Program-made: the position numbers and the translations under genes
Assembly: GCA_910578035.1 (NCBI GenBank)
Contig: CAJTOB010000050.1
Coordinates: 1 to 21,825 of the forward strand
From: an uncultured Muribaculaceae bacterium
GTDB lineage: Bacteria; Bacteroidota; Bacteroidia; Bacteroidales; Muribaculaceae
Direction: 5' to 3'
DNA: 21,825 bases
Part shown: positions 6,223-14,240 of the stretch, one piece after another
Numbering within the stretch: the stretch's first letter is position 1
Layout of the letters: each line of letters begins with the position of its first letter
The notes under the pieces: generated by a model
The model's database searches: none
Seen by the model: only the letters and a program-made list of their open reading frames with translations
What the model was told of the DNA's origin: nothing

Positions 6223-7617
6223 ATGTTAGATTCAATAGGACAATTTATAATCAATGCCGCCGAAGTTCTATGCGGCTATCCCCTTTTTTTCCTGCTGATT
6301 GGCGGAGGCCTTTACCTCTTTCTGTCGTCGGGAATGGTATCGATACGCCGTCTTCCGGCAGCGTTGCGCGAACTAAGGCGAAAGCCCGACAGCAAGGCTG
6401 AAAACGGCCAGATTTCTTCAGTGCAGGCCCTTGCATCGGTTGTCGCTGCGACAGTAGGACTCGGCAATATCGCCGGTGTGGCAATCGCTCTTGTCATGGG
6501 TGGACCAGGCGCCATCTTCTGGATGTGGGTGAGCGCTCTTGTCGGCATGGCAACCAAGTATCATGAGGGAGTGCTTGCCATAATGTATAAAGGCAAAGAT
6601 GACCGAGGCAATCCTCAGGGCGGCCCCATGCATATCATAGAGCAGGGCCTGGGCATGAAGTGGAAGCCTCTCGCCCGCTTTTTCGCTATTGCCGGTCTTT
6701 TCGGCACAATGTGCATAATGAACGCCAACCAGCTAACGGAGGCGTTCATGACAACATTTACAACACCTGAGGGCATTGCGTCAAACGGCTTCATATCGAG
6801 TCTCGGAGGTTTTCTGGGCCTTGAGAATGTGCGCGTGTACCGCCTTCTGTTCGGCTGCACCATAGCGGCAGTGGTTGCCGTGGTTATACTTGGCGGAATC
6901 ACCCGCATAGCCCGCGTGGCTACTGTTATGGTGCCATTTATGGTCGGTCTGTACTTCCTGATGGTATTGTTTATTATTATCACCAATATAGAAGGCGTGC
7001 CGGCTGTCTTCAAAAGCATCTTCAGCGAGGCATTCAACCTCCGTGCCGGCTTCGGCGCCCTTGCCGGAATAGCCATAATAGGCGCCCGGCGCGCTGCACT
7101 TGTCAACGACGCAGGCATAGGCACGGCCTCAATCATGCACGGCGCCTCGCGAAACAACGAGCCTGTCCGCGAAGGTCTCGTAGCCATGCTCGGGCCGAGC
7201 ATAGACTCAGGTCTGGTGTGCACACTTACTGCCGTGGCAATTCTGCTTTGCGGCGACATCAATGTCGAGGGTGTGCAGGGGCTTGAGGTAGCCATGCGGG
7301 CTTTCAGCAATGCCATACCGGCGGGCGACATTCTGCTGATGTGTATTGTCATATGCTTTGCCATGTCGTCGATGTTCTCATATTCGTTCTATGGAACTAC
7401 CTGTGCCAGCTACCTCTTCGGCACACGCCGCGGCAAATACTACTCATGGTTTTTCCTTGCCTCTCTGATAGTCTTTGCGATAGTGCCTATCGAGACGGCC
7501 GTAGGCGCTTGCGACCTTTTCTATGCACTTATGGCTATCCCGACCATGATAGCCATCATATCTCTGAGCCCGAAGGTCCGCAAAGCCACTTCGAGATATT
7601 TCGGCAAAACAGAATAA
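6223..7617 (+). CDS. Sodium:alanine/glycine symporter (AGCS family)
   Basis: The 464-residue inner-membrane protein takes up small neutral amino acids with sodium. VGLGNIAGVAIALVMGGPGA (78-97) is the AGCS signature. MATKYHEGVLAIMYK and GGPMHIIEQGL (about 109-143) follow as in AlsT-type carriers. About ten hydrophobic segments are visible along the protein. Length fits the family. The ATG at 6223 lies only 4 bases after a -7 box, and no better in-frame start is near. The exact amino acid transported cannot be read from sequence. lgt follows after 41 bases with no terminator between, so co-transcription is possible. Confidence 0.93.
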   Translation: MLDSIGQFIINAAEVLCGYPLFFLLIGGGLYLFLSSGMVSIRRLPAALRELRRKPDSKAENGQISSVQALASVVAATVGLGNIAGVAIALVMGGPGAIFWMWVSALVGMATKYHEGVLAIMYKGKDDRGNPQGGPMHIIEQGLGMKWKPLARFFAIAGLFGTMCIMNANQLTEAFMTTFTTPEGIASNGFISSLGGFLGLENVRVYRLLFGCTIAAVVAVVILGGITRIARVATVMVPFMVGLYFLMVLFIIITNIEGVPAVFKSIFSEAFNLRAGFGALAGIAIIGARRAALVNDAGIGTASIMHGASRNNEPVREGLVAMLGPSIDSGLVCTLTAVAILLCGDINVEGVQGLEVAMRAFSNAIPAGDILLMCIVICFAMSSMFSYSFYGTTCASYLFGTRRGKYYSWFFLASLIVFAIVPIETAVGACDLFYALMAIPTMIAIISLSPKVRKATSRYFGKTE

Positions 7618-7658
7618 ATAAACCCCTGATTTCCAATCATTAACTTCTTACCATAAAA

Positions 7659-8510
7659 ATGCTAAGTTTCATCACCTGGGATGTCAATCCTATCCTAATA
7701 GACAGTTTTGTCACTGTTCGATGGTATGGACTCATGTTTGCCATCGGTTTTTGGATTGGCTTCAACATTGTCGCCAAAATGTTCAAGCACGAAGGCGTGC
7801 CCGAAAGCTGGGTGGGCATTCTGCTTATATATGTAGGCGTTGCTACTGTTGTTGGCGCACGTCTCGGCCATGTATTCTTCTATCAGTGGGATTACTACTC
7901 GGCGCATCCTTGGAAAATCCTTGCCACATGGGAGGGAGGCCTTGCCAGCCACGGCGGTGCAATCGGCATTATCATAGCTGTAATACTTTTCTCCATTTTC
8001 ACCACCAAGAGGTCGCCGCTGTGGACATTCGACCGTCTGACAATAGCCATAGCCCTCGTAGGTTGCCTCATACGCCTCGGCAACCTCATGAATTCAGAGA
8101 TATTCGGCTATCCGACCGACCTTCCCTGGGGTTTTAAATTTGTACGTTCGGCTGAGTGGAATCAGCTTTACCAAGGACTTGCCTGCCACCCCACACAGAT
8201 TTACGAGGCTCTGACATATCTCGCCCTTTTCGGCCTGATGATGTGGATGTACTGGAAACGCAACCTTGGCGAACGACCCGGACTGCTGTTCGGTGTCTTC
8301 CTGCTCGGCACATTCGGCTCGCGTTTCTTCGTTGAGTTCATCAAAAACGACCAAGTGGCTTTTGAAGCAAACATGACTCTAAATATGGGCCAATGGCTTA
8401 GCATTCCCTTTGCCGTTCTCGGTATCATTCTGATAGTAAGAGCAATGATGCGCAAACGCATCAAAATAGACTACTCCGACAAATGGGCCGTCGAAAAGAA
8501 CAAAAAATGA
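7659..8510 (+). CDS. lgt: Phosphatidylglycerol--prolipoprotein diacylglyceryl transferase
   Basis: The 283-residue inner-membrane enzyme transfers diacylglycerol from phosphatidylglycerol to the lipobox cysteine, the first step of lipoprotein maturation. GLASHGG (94-100) carries the conserved His-Gly-Gly. CLIRLGNLMNSEIFG (136-150) matches the family signature GRxGNFxNSE, with R139 as the essential arginine. RWYGLMFAIGF (21-31) is the usual N-terminal motif. About seven membrane segments are visible, and the C-terminus is lysine-rich. At least two lipoproteins in this window (14241-15101, 19349-19972) would be substrates. The TGA overlaps the next gene's ATG (8507-8510). Confidence 0.96.
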   Translation: MLSFITWDVNPILIDSFVTVRWYGLMFAIGFWIGFNIVAKMFKHEGVPESWVGILLIYVGVATVVGARLGHVFFYQWDYYSAHPWKILATWEGGLASHGGAIGIIIAVILFSIFTTKRSPLWTFDRLTIAIALVGCLIRLGNLMNSEIFGYPTDLPWGFKFVRSAEWNQLYQGLACHPTQIYEALTYLALFGLMMWMYWKRNLGERPGLLFGVFLLGTFGSRFFVEFIKNDQVAFEANMTLNMGQWLSIPFAVLGIILIVRAMMRKRIKIDYSDKWAVEKNKK

Positions 8511-9352
8511 AACGACTCCTTCTCTCGCTCCTCCTCATTGGCCTACTGTCGTCTATCGGCCGAGCCATAGAGCCAAGCGTTCCGGCAGACGAGGAAGACC
8601 CCTATGTGTTGCTGTGCGGACAGGCAGACCAGGCTGTGGCCGACGGCGACTTCGACAGCGCCGCCAAGCGTCTGCTCGAAGCCATGGCTCTGCGGCCCGA
8701 ATCGCCGCATAACGTGCTGCTTCTCTCCAATCTCGGCATGATATACTCCTACATGGACAACGACTCCATGGCTATCGCCGTGCTCGACGAGGCCGTACGC
8801 CGCGCCCCCGAGCTGCGCACAGCGCAGTCTAACCGCGGCGAAGTGCTCCTCAAGCTCGGACGCGACAAAGAAGCATTCGAAGCATTCGGAAACGTCATTG
8901 CGGCCGACTCTGTAAATATCGACGCCCGCTACTACCACGGCATAATAGCACTCTACAAAGGGAAACTCGACGTAGCCGAAGCGGATTTCGCCGTCCTGAA
9001 ATCGCTGATGCCCGAAGCCATAACCACAGCACGAGCCCTCGGCATGCTCTACTCTATGTCCGACAGAGACCGCGAGGCACTCCCCTATCTGCGCAAACTC
9101 ATTTCGCTCGAACCGGCACCCGAATACTATGCGGCTCTCGCCGGCTCGCTCCTCGCCCTCAGCGAACTGAGCGAAGTTTCGGCTGTCATTGCCGAAGGGC
9201 TCGAACGATACCCGGACGACCCGGAGCTATACTACTATCGCGCGATACTCAACCGCGACCGCTTCCTGCTTGACGATGCCCGGGCCGATGCTGCCCGCGC
9301 AGCCGCTCTCGGTGTCAACCCCAAACGCATTGAAGCAATCTTCGCAAAATAA
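8507..9352 (+). CDS. Secreted tetratricopeptide-repeat protein
   Basis: The 281-residue protein has a typical Sec signal peptide (MKRLLLSLLLIGLL..., cleavage likely after A20). At least four TPR-like helical pairs follow, around 34-67, 73-106, 107-140 and 141-174, with further degenerate pairs to about 265. TPR domains bind peptides or proteins, so it is probably a periplasmic scaffold; no enzyme motif is seen. I start at the ATG at 8507 because it puts the signal peptide at the N-terminus and overlaps the lgt stop. The coupling to lgt suggests a role in envelope or lipoprotein biology (inference). The stop codon lies inside the terminator stem. Confidence 0.85.
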   Translation: MKRLLLSLLLIGLLSSIGRAIEPSVPADEEDPYVLLCGQADQAVADGDFDSAAKRLLEAMALRPESPHNVLLLSNLGMIYSYMDNDSMAIAVLDEAVRRAPELRTAQSNRGEVLLKLGRDKEAFEAFGNVIAADSVNIDARYYHGIIALYKGKLDVAEADFAVLKSLMPEAITTARALGMLYSMSDRDREALPYLRKLISLEPAPEYYAALAGSLLALSELSEVSAVIAEGLERYPDDPELYYYRAILNRDRFLLDDARADAARAAALGVNPKRIEAIFAK

Positions 9353-9406
9353 AAAATCAAAACCCGGTATGCCAAGCAATACAGGCATACCGGGTTTTGA
9401 TTTTTT
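9351..9406. terminator. Strong intrinsic terminator, probably bidirectional
   Basis: A perfect 23-bp inverted repeat (9351-9373 and 9384-9406) with a 10-base loop has a GC-rich core (ACCCGGTATGCC) and flanking A6 and T6. It incorporates the last two bases of the TPR gene stop codon. The symmetric A and T flanks allow it to work on both strands. Confidence 0.9.
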
Positions 9407-9420
9407 ATTGATACTATTTC

Positions 9421-9609
9421 TTATTTCGCAAGCTTCAAAGAAACATTGCCTGCTCGGACTATATAGATTCCACGGTCGAGCCCCTCGAGGGCTTCGCCAT
9501 ATGCGATACCCCCGCGGAGCTGAATACTAGAAAGAGTATATACCTCCACGACAGTATCGGCATTGATATTTACGGTCTGATCAAGTGTCCACTTGAAATT
9601 ATCGGCATA
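9421..9609 (-). pseudogene. Remnant of the C-terminal sorting domain of a type IX secreted protein
   Basis: Reading minus from 9609 to the TAA at 9421-9423 gives 62 residues, including VNINADTVVEVYTLSS, LEGLDRGIYIVRAGN and a final SLKLAK. The pattern (VEVYTL..., then L..G.YIVRAG....K) is that of type IX secretion C-terminal domains of Bacteroidota. The frame is closed just upstream by TAG and TAA (9610-9615) and has no start codon. A terminator for the next minus-strand gene lies immediately upstream. It is the tail of a deleted gene. Confidence 0.6.
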
Positions 9610-9624
9610 CTATTATAATCCGAC

Positions 9625-9659
9625 AAAAAAAGCTTCGCCTCATTGTGCTGAGACGAAGC
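9625..9659 (-). terminator. Intrinsic terminator of the ddl operon
   Basis: On the minus strand, GCTTCGTCTCA pairs with TGAGGCGAAGC (10 of 11 bp) around a 6-base loop and is followed by seven T. It lies 24 bases after the PHP phosphatase stop. Confidence 0.88.
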
Positions 9660-9683
9660 CTTTAGATGCTGTTTCGACAATCT

Positions 9684-10427
9684 CTACAGGAATGCTGTAT
9701 TGTTCTGAACCATAGGCGCAAGGGCGTCCATATCGGCACGGGCTGCCGATGTGCGGAGATATGCGTCGATAACGTCGGCATGACGTGTATTGTGGAGGTC
9801 GGTTCCGATGAAGCTCACCAGACTTTCTTTGATAAGCATACGGGCTATTTTCTGCTCTGCTGTGCCATAGCAACCTGCAAGACTCAGAAGATTGATTTGC
9901 AGCGCCAGACCGGCCTTGCAGAGCTGGCGATAGCGCTCCGGACGATAATGATAATAGGTGTAGCGCTCCGGGTGCGCAAGAATCGGCCTGAGCCCCCGCA
10001 CCTGAAGGTCGAATACAAGCTGGTCGAGATTCCAGGGCTCCTGCAGAAACGAGTTTTCTATCAGTATATAATCGTTGGGATATGGCATTATGTCGTTATC
10101 CTCAAGCCGCTGCAAAAAGAGCTCGTCGATTCGGTATTCGGCTGAATTGAGCACTTCTATGCCATTGCCTCTTTTACTGAGTTCGGCCCGAAGCGATTCA
10201 AGAGCAGGCCCGATGGTATTGCGGTCGTTCTCGAAAGTCTCTTGAGTCACATGAGGAGAAGCGATAATACGCTCTATGCCCCAGGCTTGCATACGCTCTA
10301 TAAGATCGGCTGCAGATTCGGGAGTCTTGGCGCCATCGTCGATACCGGGCACCACATGGCAGTGGATATCGGTATTGAAACAGAGTTTTACAGGTTCTTT
10401 TGGTTTCGACTTGAAGAAATTGAACAT
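9684..10427 (-). CDS. PHP-domain tyrosine-protein phosphatase, CpsB/YwqE type
   Basis: The 247-residue protein matches the CpsB/CapC/YwqE family of manganese-dependent PHP phosphatases, which remove phosphate from tyrosine-phosphorylated capsule regulators. Metal-binding motifs are in the expected order: DIHCHVVPGIDDGA (20-33; H22, H24, D30), ASPHV (H59), E97 in NSAEY, LAHPERY (H152) and GTDLHN (D210, H212). Length fits the family. It is the last gene of the operon, 15 bases after ddl, and no capsule kinase is in the window. Its substrate may therefore be elsewhere, or its job here may relate to the wall-precursor genes before it. The start is the first in-frame ATG. Confidence 0.88.
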   Translation of the reverse strand: MFNFFKSKPKEPVKLCFNTDIHCHVVPGIDDGAKTPESAADLIERMQAWGIERIIASPHVTQETFENDRNTIGPALESLRAELSKRGNGIEVLNSAEYRIDELFLQRLEDNDIMPYPNDYILIENSFLQEPWNLDQLVFDLQVRGLRPILAHPERYTYYHYRPERYRQLCKAGLALQINLLSLAGCYGTAEQKIARMLIKESLVSFIGTDLHNTRHADVIDAYLRTSAARADMDALAPMVQNNTAFL

Positions 10428-10442
10428 TTCGCTATTCTTTTA

Positions 10443-11630
10443 TTACTTAACGCCGCCTTTTGTGCCACCTTTCACACCTCCGCCGAGAGCGAAAATATTC
10501 TGGTCGTAGCTCACGGTCTTGGCAGACATATCTCGCTGACGCTTGAAGGCCAGACGCACAAGGCGATCCATCAGCTCGTCGAAGCGTATTCCTGCAGCCT
10601 CCCAGAGATAGAACGACAGAGAGCCGGGTATCGTATTGATTTCGTTCACATAGATATCGCGAGTGTTACCGTCGACCATCACATCGACACGGCTCACACC
10701 GTGGCAGCCAAGCACGCGGAAGGTCTCGCCGGCGAGGAAACGGATACGCTCGGTCTCGGCGGCCGGCAGATCGGCCGGTATTCGCTTCTTGGCAGCATGC
10801 ATACCTCGGTTATCCTTGGAGCCTCCCATATATTTATCGGTATATGACAGTATTTCGCCACTCTTGATAGGCTCTTCGAGCACCGATGTGATATATTCGT
10901 CGGCATCGCCGAGCACGGCGCAGTTTATTTCCTGAAGATTCTCGACCATCTTTTCTACGATGATACGAGTAGAATACCGTTCGGCATCTGCCACCCGCTC
11001 AAGAAGCTGGTCGCGATTGTCGGCACGACCGATTCCGACGCTGCTGCCGAGGTTGGCCGGCTTTACAACTACAGGATAGCCGAGGCGATTCTCGATATCG
11101 CCGAGAAATTTATCGCGTTTGGAGAACCACTGCTTGTCGGTGAACCACACATAGTCCACAACAGGAATTCCGTCGGAGGCAAGAATCATTTTCATTGTAA
11201 TCTTGTCCATGCCGTTGGCCGACGCAAGTGTGTTGCAGCCGGCATAGGGCAATCCGATGGTCTCGAGGACGCCCTCGAATGTACCGTCCTCGCCGTTAGA
11301 CCCATGGAGCACCGGTATTGCAACGTCAACAGTGGCAACAGGGGCTTTCGACGAGAAAAGGCCCGCATTTGCCTTATAGAGATTGAAATCGCCGAATATG
11401 GGGCGCATGTAGACCTCTGTGCACTCCTTCAGCAATGCCGGTATATCCTTATAATTCTTCACATCGGTGAGTAACGGTCCTGTGTACCAGCGCCCTTGCT
11501 TGGATATATAGACAGGCACAAGCTCATACTTATCCTTATTGATGGCAGCCATGGCCTGATTGGCCGATATGACCGATATTTCGTGCTCGGTAGAGCGTCC
11601 ACCGAAAAATACTGCAACCTTGGTTTTCAT
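10443..11630 (-). CDS. ddl: D-alanine--D-alanine ligase
   Basis: The 395-residue ATP-grasp ligase makes D-Ala-D-Ala for peptidoglycan. FFGGRSTEHEISV (8-20) carries the N-terminal catalytic glutamate (E15). HGSNGEDG (109-116), MDKITMK (141-147), VVVKPANLGSSVGI (187-200) and VNEINTIPGS (328-337) are the usual ATP- and metal-binding motifs. The KY pair at 266-267 sits where a tyrosine is associated with D-Ala rather than D-lactate selectivity. The last 25 or so residues extend beyond the usual Ddl end and finish in a glycine/lysine tail (GGGVKGGTKGGVK). The position between a Mur ligase and a phosphatase gene fits cell-wall precursor synthesis. Confidence 0.95.
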   Translation of the reverse strand: MKTKVAVFFGGRSTEHEISVISANQAMAAINKDKYELVPVYISKQGRWYTGPLLTDVKNYKDIPALLKECTEVYMRPIFGDFNLYKANAGLFSSKAPVATVDVAIPVLHGSNGEDGTFEGVLETIGLPYAGCNTLASANGMDKITMKMILASDGIPVVDYVWFTDKQWFSKRDKFLGDIENRLGYPVVVKPANLGSSVGIGRADNRDQLLERVADAERYSTRIIVEKMVENLQEINCAVLGDADEYITSVLEEPIKSGEILSYTDKYMGGSKDNRGMHAAKKRIPADLPAAETERIRFLAGETFRVLGCHGVSRVDVMVDGNTRDIYVNEINTIPGSLSFYLWEAAGIRFDELMDRLVRLAFKRQRDMSAKTVSYDQNIFALGGGVKGGTKGGVK

Positions 11631-11728
11631 AAAAATTATGTATTATGAATGATGAATTATGAATTGACAGAATATATGAATTGTCGCTGATACTTGCAAT
11701 TCATAATCCTTAATTCATAATTCTTAAT
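11631..11728. repeat. AT-rich intergenic with repeated ATTATGAATT motifs
   Basis: The 98 bases between ddl and the MurF-like gene hold several copies of an ATTATGAAT-like word in both orientations. ATTATGAATTG (11656-11666) is matched inverted at 11697-11707. GAATTATGAATT (11654-11665) is matched inverted at 11712-11723. They could form alternative hairpins in the transcript between the two genes. Similar AT-rich repeats are common between Bacteroidales genes, so no function is claimed. Confidence 0.5.
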
Positions 11729-13327
11729 TTATTTAAATGTGTCCGGCAGGTCGTTTTCGTAAAGGACCGTGTCGCCGGGCGAGGCTATGGCTCGGAGCAC
11801 TTCCTGTGCCTGGGTGAATGTGTCGACCTGACGAATTGCCTCTACCGGCATATGGCCGAGGTCGAGACCCTTGCATATGGCCTCGCGGTTGTAATGCCCT
11901 ACGACGATGGCAATATCGCAGCACGAGGCGGCTTTCTCGCCGAACCGCTTGTTGAGTTCATACTGCTCGTCGCCAAGTTCTATCATGCCCGGTGTGATGA
12001 GTATACGCTTGCCGGGCTTCATGGCCGCCAGAACGTCGAGAGCCATTGCCGAGCCTACGGGATTGCTGTTGAATGCGTCGTCGATTATAGTGAGTCCGCC
12101 GGGAATGCGTTTGATGCTCAAGCGGTGTTCAACCTGCTCTATGCGTTCAACCGCATAGGTAATCTTATCGTCGCTTACCCCGAGAGCCCTCGCCATTGCC
12201 ACAGCCGCAAGAATATTTGAGATATTGCACTCTCCGACAAGGCGGGTAGACAGCGGCAGGCGTGCCCCGTCGGGGCATTCGACCGTAAAATGTGTGCCTG
12301 AAGGGCTATAGACGATATCTGTCGCACGATAATCGGCTGCACTATCGCTGATATTTTTCACCACATAGCGCAATACTTTCTTACCGTTTACCTCGCGGCC
12401 CTCAATCATAGGAAAATCATCGTTTACAACGGCAAGACCGTCGGACGGCAGCGAGTCTACAAGCTCGAACTTTGTGTCGCGCACATTTTCTATGGTCTTG
12501 AACGATTCGAGATGCTGAGGTCCGACAGCTGTGACGATACCTCCCCACGGCTGCACCAAATCGCAGATTTCCTTGATGTCGCCGCGCTGTTTAGCACCCA
12601 TTTCAACAATAAATACTTCGTGATATGGCTTCAGATACTCGCGGATAGTACGGACCACTCCAAGTGTGGTATTAAAACTGCCGGGAGTCATCAATGTCTC
12701 GTATTGTTCAGACAGAATACGCTGCATATAGTGCTTAGTCGTGGTCTTGCCATAGCTACCGGTCACTCCTATAATCTTCAGACCCGGCATCGACTCAAGA
12801 CGGCTTTTGGCATCGAGATAATATTTGCGTGTTATACGGTTTTCAACGGGCTTCAGCAGCCAGTTTGCCGCCAATATCACATAATCTACGCCGCAGAGAC
12901 CGCACATGAACCACGCAGCACGATATAGACGGCTTTCGGGCGTATCGCCAAGGAAAATCATAGCGAGAGCAGCCACTATCGCCACCAGAAAACATGCGGT
13001 TACGTATATTCGCGTAGCACGGGCTGTCATTGCCAGCGGTTTCTTATATTTGCGGCGTGCAAGTGAAATTATGTAGAGAACCGAGAATACGCCGATGGCC
13101 CCCATTCCGATATTTTCAGGGCAAAACTTCGTTGCCGAAAACAAAAACACTATCAGAGCGGCAAGCCGCCAGCCCGATGTGCTTTCGCCCGATTCCTTAA
13201 GCCAGCGGCGATAACGCTCCGGGCGGTATGAATTCTGCTGAAGCATCGTAAGGTCGCGACGCAGGCTCAGAGCCAGAGCTGCATACGCAAGAATAAATAC
13301 AACAATGGTTATGACAAGTGTAATCAT
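11729..13327 (-). CDS. Membrane-anchored MurF-like Mur ligase
   Basis: The 532-residue protein joins a membrane region to a MurF-type ligase. Residues 1-20, about 55-90 (two segments), 105-126 and 137-157 are hydrophobic. The ligase part begins with the P-loop GVTGSYGKTTTK (187-198). It continues with NTTLGVVRTI, VEMGAKQRGDI (241-251), GPQHLESF (269-276), DTKFEL with the probable carbamylated K286, GECNISNILAA (365-375) and DDAFNSNPVGS (416-426), which correspond to MurF blocks. The MurF N-terminal UDP-sugar-binding domain is missing and the membrane region replaces it. The end reads VLYENDLPDTF, unlike the KGSR-type end of standard MurF. It probably adds a D-amino-acid dipeptide to a wall precursor, perhaps membrane-bound (inference). 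The ATG at 13327 overlaps the hydrolase stop as ATGA; a longer open frame lies within that gene. Confidence 0.82.
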   Translation of the reverse strand: MITLVITIVVFILAYAALALSLRRDLTMLQQNSYRPERYRRWLKESGESTSGWRLAALIVFLFSATKFCPENIGMGAIGVFSVLYIISLARRKYKKPLAMTARATRIYVTACFLVAIVAALAMIFLGDTPESRLYRAAWFMCGLCGVDYVILAANWLLKPVENRITRKYYLDAKSRLESMPGLKIIGVTGSYGKTTTKHYMQRILSEQYETLMTPGSFNTTLGVVRTIREYLKPYHEVFIVEMGAKQRGDIKEICDLVQPWGGIVTAVGPQHLESFKTIENVRDTKFELVDSLPSDGLAVVNDDFPMIEGREVNGKKVLRYVVKNISDSAADYRATDIVYSPSGTHFTVECPDGARLPLSTRLVGECNISNILAAVAMARALGVSDDKITYAVERIEQVEHRLSIKRIPGGLTIIDDAFNSNPVGSAMALDVLAAMKPGKRILITPGMIELGDEQYELNKRFGEKAASCCDIAIVVGHYNREAICKGLDLGHMPVEAIRQVDTFTQAQEVLRAIASPGDTVLYENDLPDTFK

Positions 13328-14091
13328 ATCTTCAGAAAGCTTTTGATGACAGCCGCCGTCTGGCCGGGGCGTTCGAGGAATGAATAGTGGCCGCAACCTT
13401 CGTAGAGCACCAGACCGGCATCGGGAATCAGTTTCTCCATCGTTTTGGCATCACGCAGTGGAGTCGCAGTGTCTTTTTCGCCCCAGATGAGCAGCGTCGG
13501 CGCCTTTATTGAAGGCATGAGGTGCTTGAGGTCCTGATTGACCGATGTACTCATAATCCGGCGCATGACAGGCGAAGCCGCATTGTAGTCGGCCGAGCCT
13601 GCCTTGCCTCGCATACGTTCTATGACCTCACCGCCCTTTCTTCGTCCGAGAAGCAGTGGCAGAATACGCTTGGCGGCCTTGAATGTATATACCTTGATAT
13701 AATATCGGAGCGAGCGGCGGGGCTTGATTCCGGCCGCATCTACAAGAATCACCTTTTCGACCGGGCTTTCCGACGCATATACGATAGCTATACGGCCTCC
13801 ATAAGAGTGCCCGATAAGCACCGGACGCTCTATGCCGAGGTGAGCGGCAAATGACTCTATAAAATGTGCATAGTCATACACGCCCCAACTGGCCGGAGGT
13901 TCCTGCGAGCCGCCGAAGCCGGGCAAGTCAAGATTATAGACCGTGGTCGACGGGGCTGACGCAGCATCAGCAAGCACCTGAACTGTAGAGGCCTTGCAAC
14001 CCCAGCCGTGCATCACTATCACCGCCTGCGGGCCTTGGCCGATACGGTCGTAGCGCATTCTTAGGCCTTCTATTTCTATCGTTTGCTCCAT
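13324..14091 (-). CDS. Alpha/beta hydrolase
   Basis: The 255-residue protein has the alpha/beta-hydrolase fold. MHGWG (27-31) forms the oxyanion region, and GHSYGG (94-99) holds nucleophile S96. D207 in WGEKDTATP and H235 in GCGHYSFLERP complete the triad. There is no signal peptide, so it is cytoplasmic. A basic, helical cap region lies around 124-170. The substrate cannot be read from sequence; esterase, thioesterase or C-C hydrolase activity is possible. It is the first gene of a minus-strand operon and overlaps the MurF-like gene by 4 bases, so its substrate may be an envelope intermediate. A well-matched promoter lies just upstream. Confidence 0.88.
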   Translation of the reverse strand: MEQTIEIEGLRMRYDRIGQGPQAVIVMHGWGCKASTVQVLADAASAPSTTVYNLDLPGFGGSQEPPASWGVYDYAHFIESFAAHLGIERPVLIGHSYGGRIAIVYASESPVEKVILVDAAGIKPRRSLRYYIKVYTFKAAKRILPLLLGRRKGGEVIERMRGKAGSADYNAASPVMRRIMSTSVNQDLKHLMPSIKAPTLLIWGEKDTATPLRDAKTMEKLIPDAGLVLYEGCGHYSFLERPGQTAAVIKSFLKI

Positions 14092-14108
14092 ATCCGATTA
14101 TTAACCCG

Positions 14109-14140
14109 CAAAATTACTCATTTGTTCCCCTATTCGCAAA
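14109..14140 (-). promoter_or_regulatory. Promoter of the hydrolase-Mur ligase-ddl operon
   Basis: On the minus strand TTTG (14140-14137) and TAATTTTG (14116-14109), a full consensus match, are separated by 20 bases. Transcription would start near 14102, about 10 bases before the ATG. Confidence 0.6.
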
Positions 14141-14186
14141 TTTTCCATCATTACCAGGCAAAAATAAGAGGTTGTTTCTTTCGCAT

Positions 14187-14218
14187 TTTGCATAATCCCG
14201 ATTTTAGGTGTATATTTG
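14187..14218 (+). promoter_or_regulatory. Promoter of the lipoprotein gene at 14241
   Basis: TTTG (14187-14190) and TATATTTG (14211-14218) are 20 bases apart and both match consensus. This promoter is back to back with the one at 14109-14140, about 50 bases apart. Confidence 0.6.
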
Positions 14219-14240
14219 GTGATATTTTAATAAGTGACAT

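Noticed and set aside
9666..10145. Plus-strand open frame opposite the PHP phosphatase
   Set aside because: The minus-strand gene carries all PHP metal motifs; the plus frame has none.
13205..13240. Shared YRPERYR heptapeptide in the MurF-like ligase and the PHP phosphatase (around 9940)
   Set aside because: The match is seven residues in unrelated folds, with no extended nucleotide repeat, and is probably chance.
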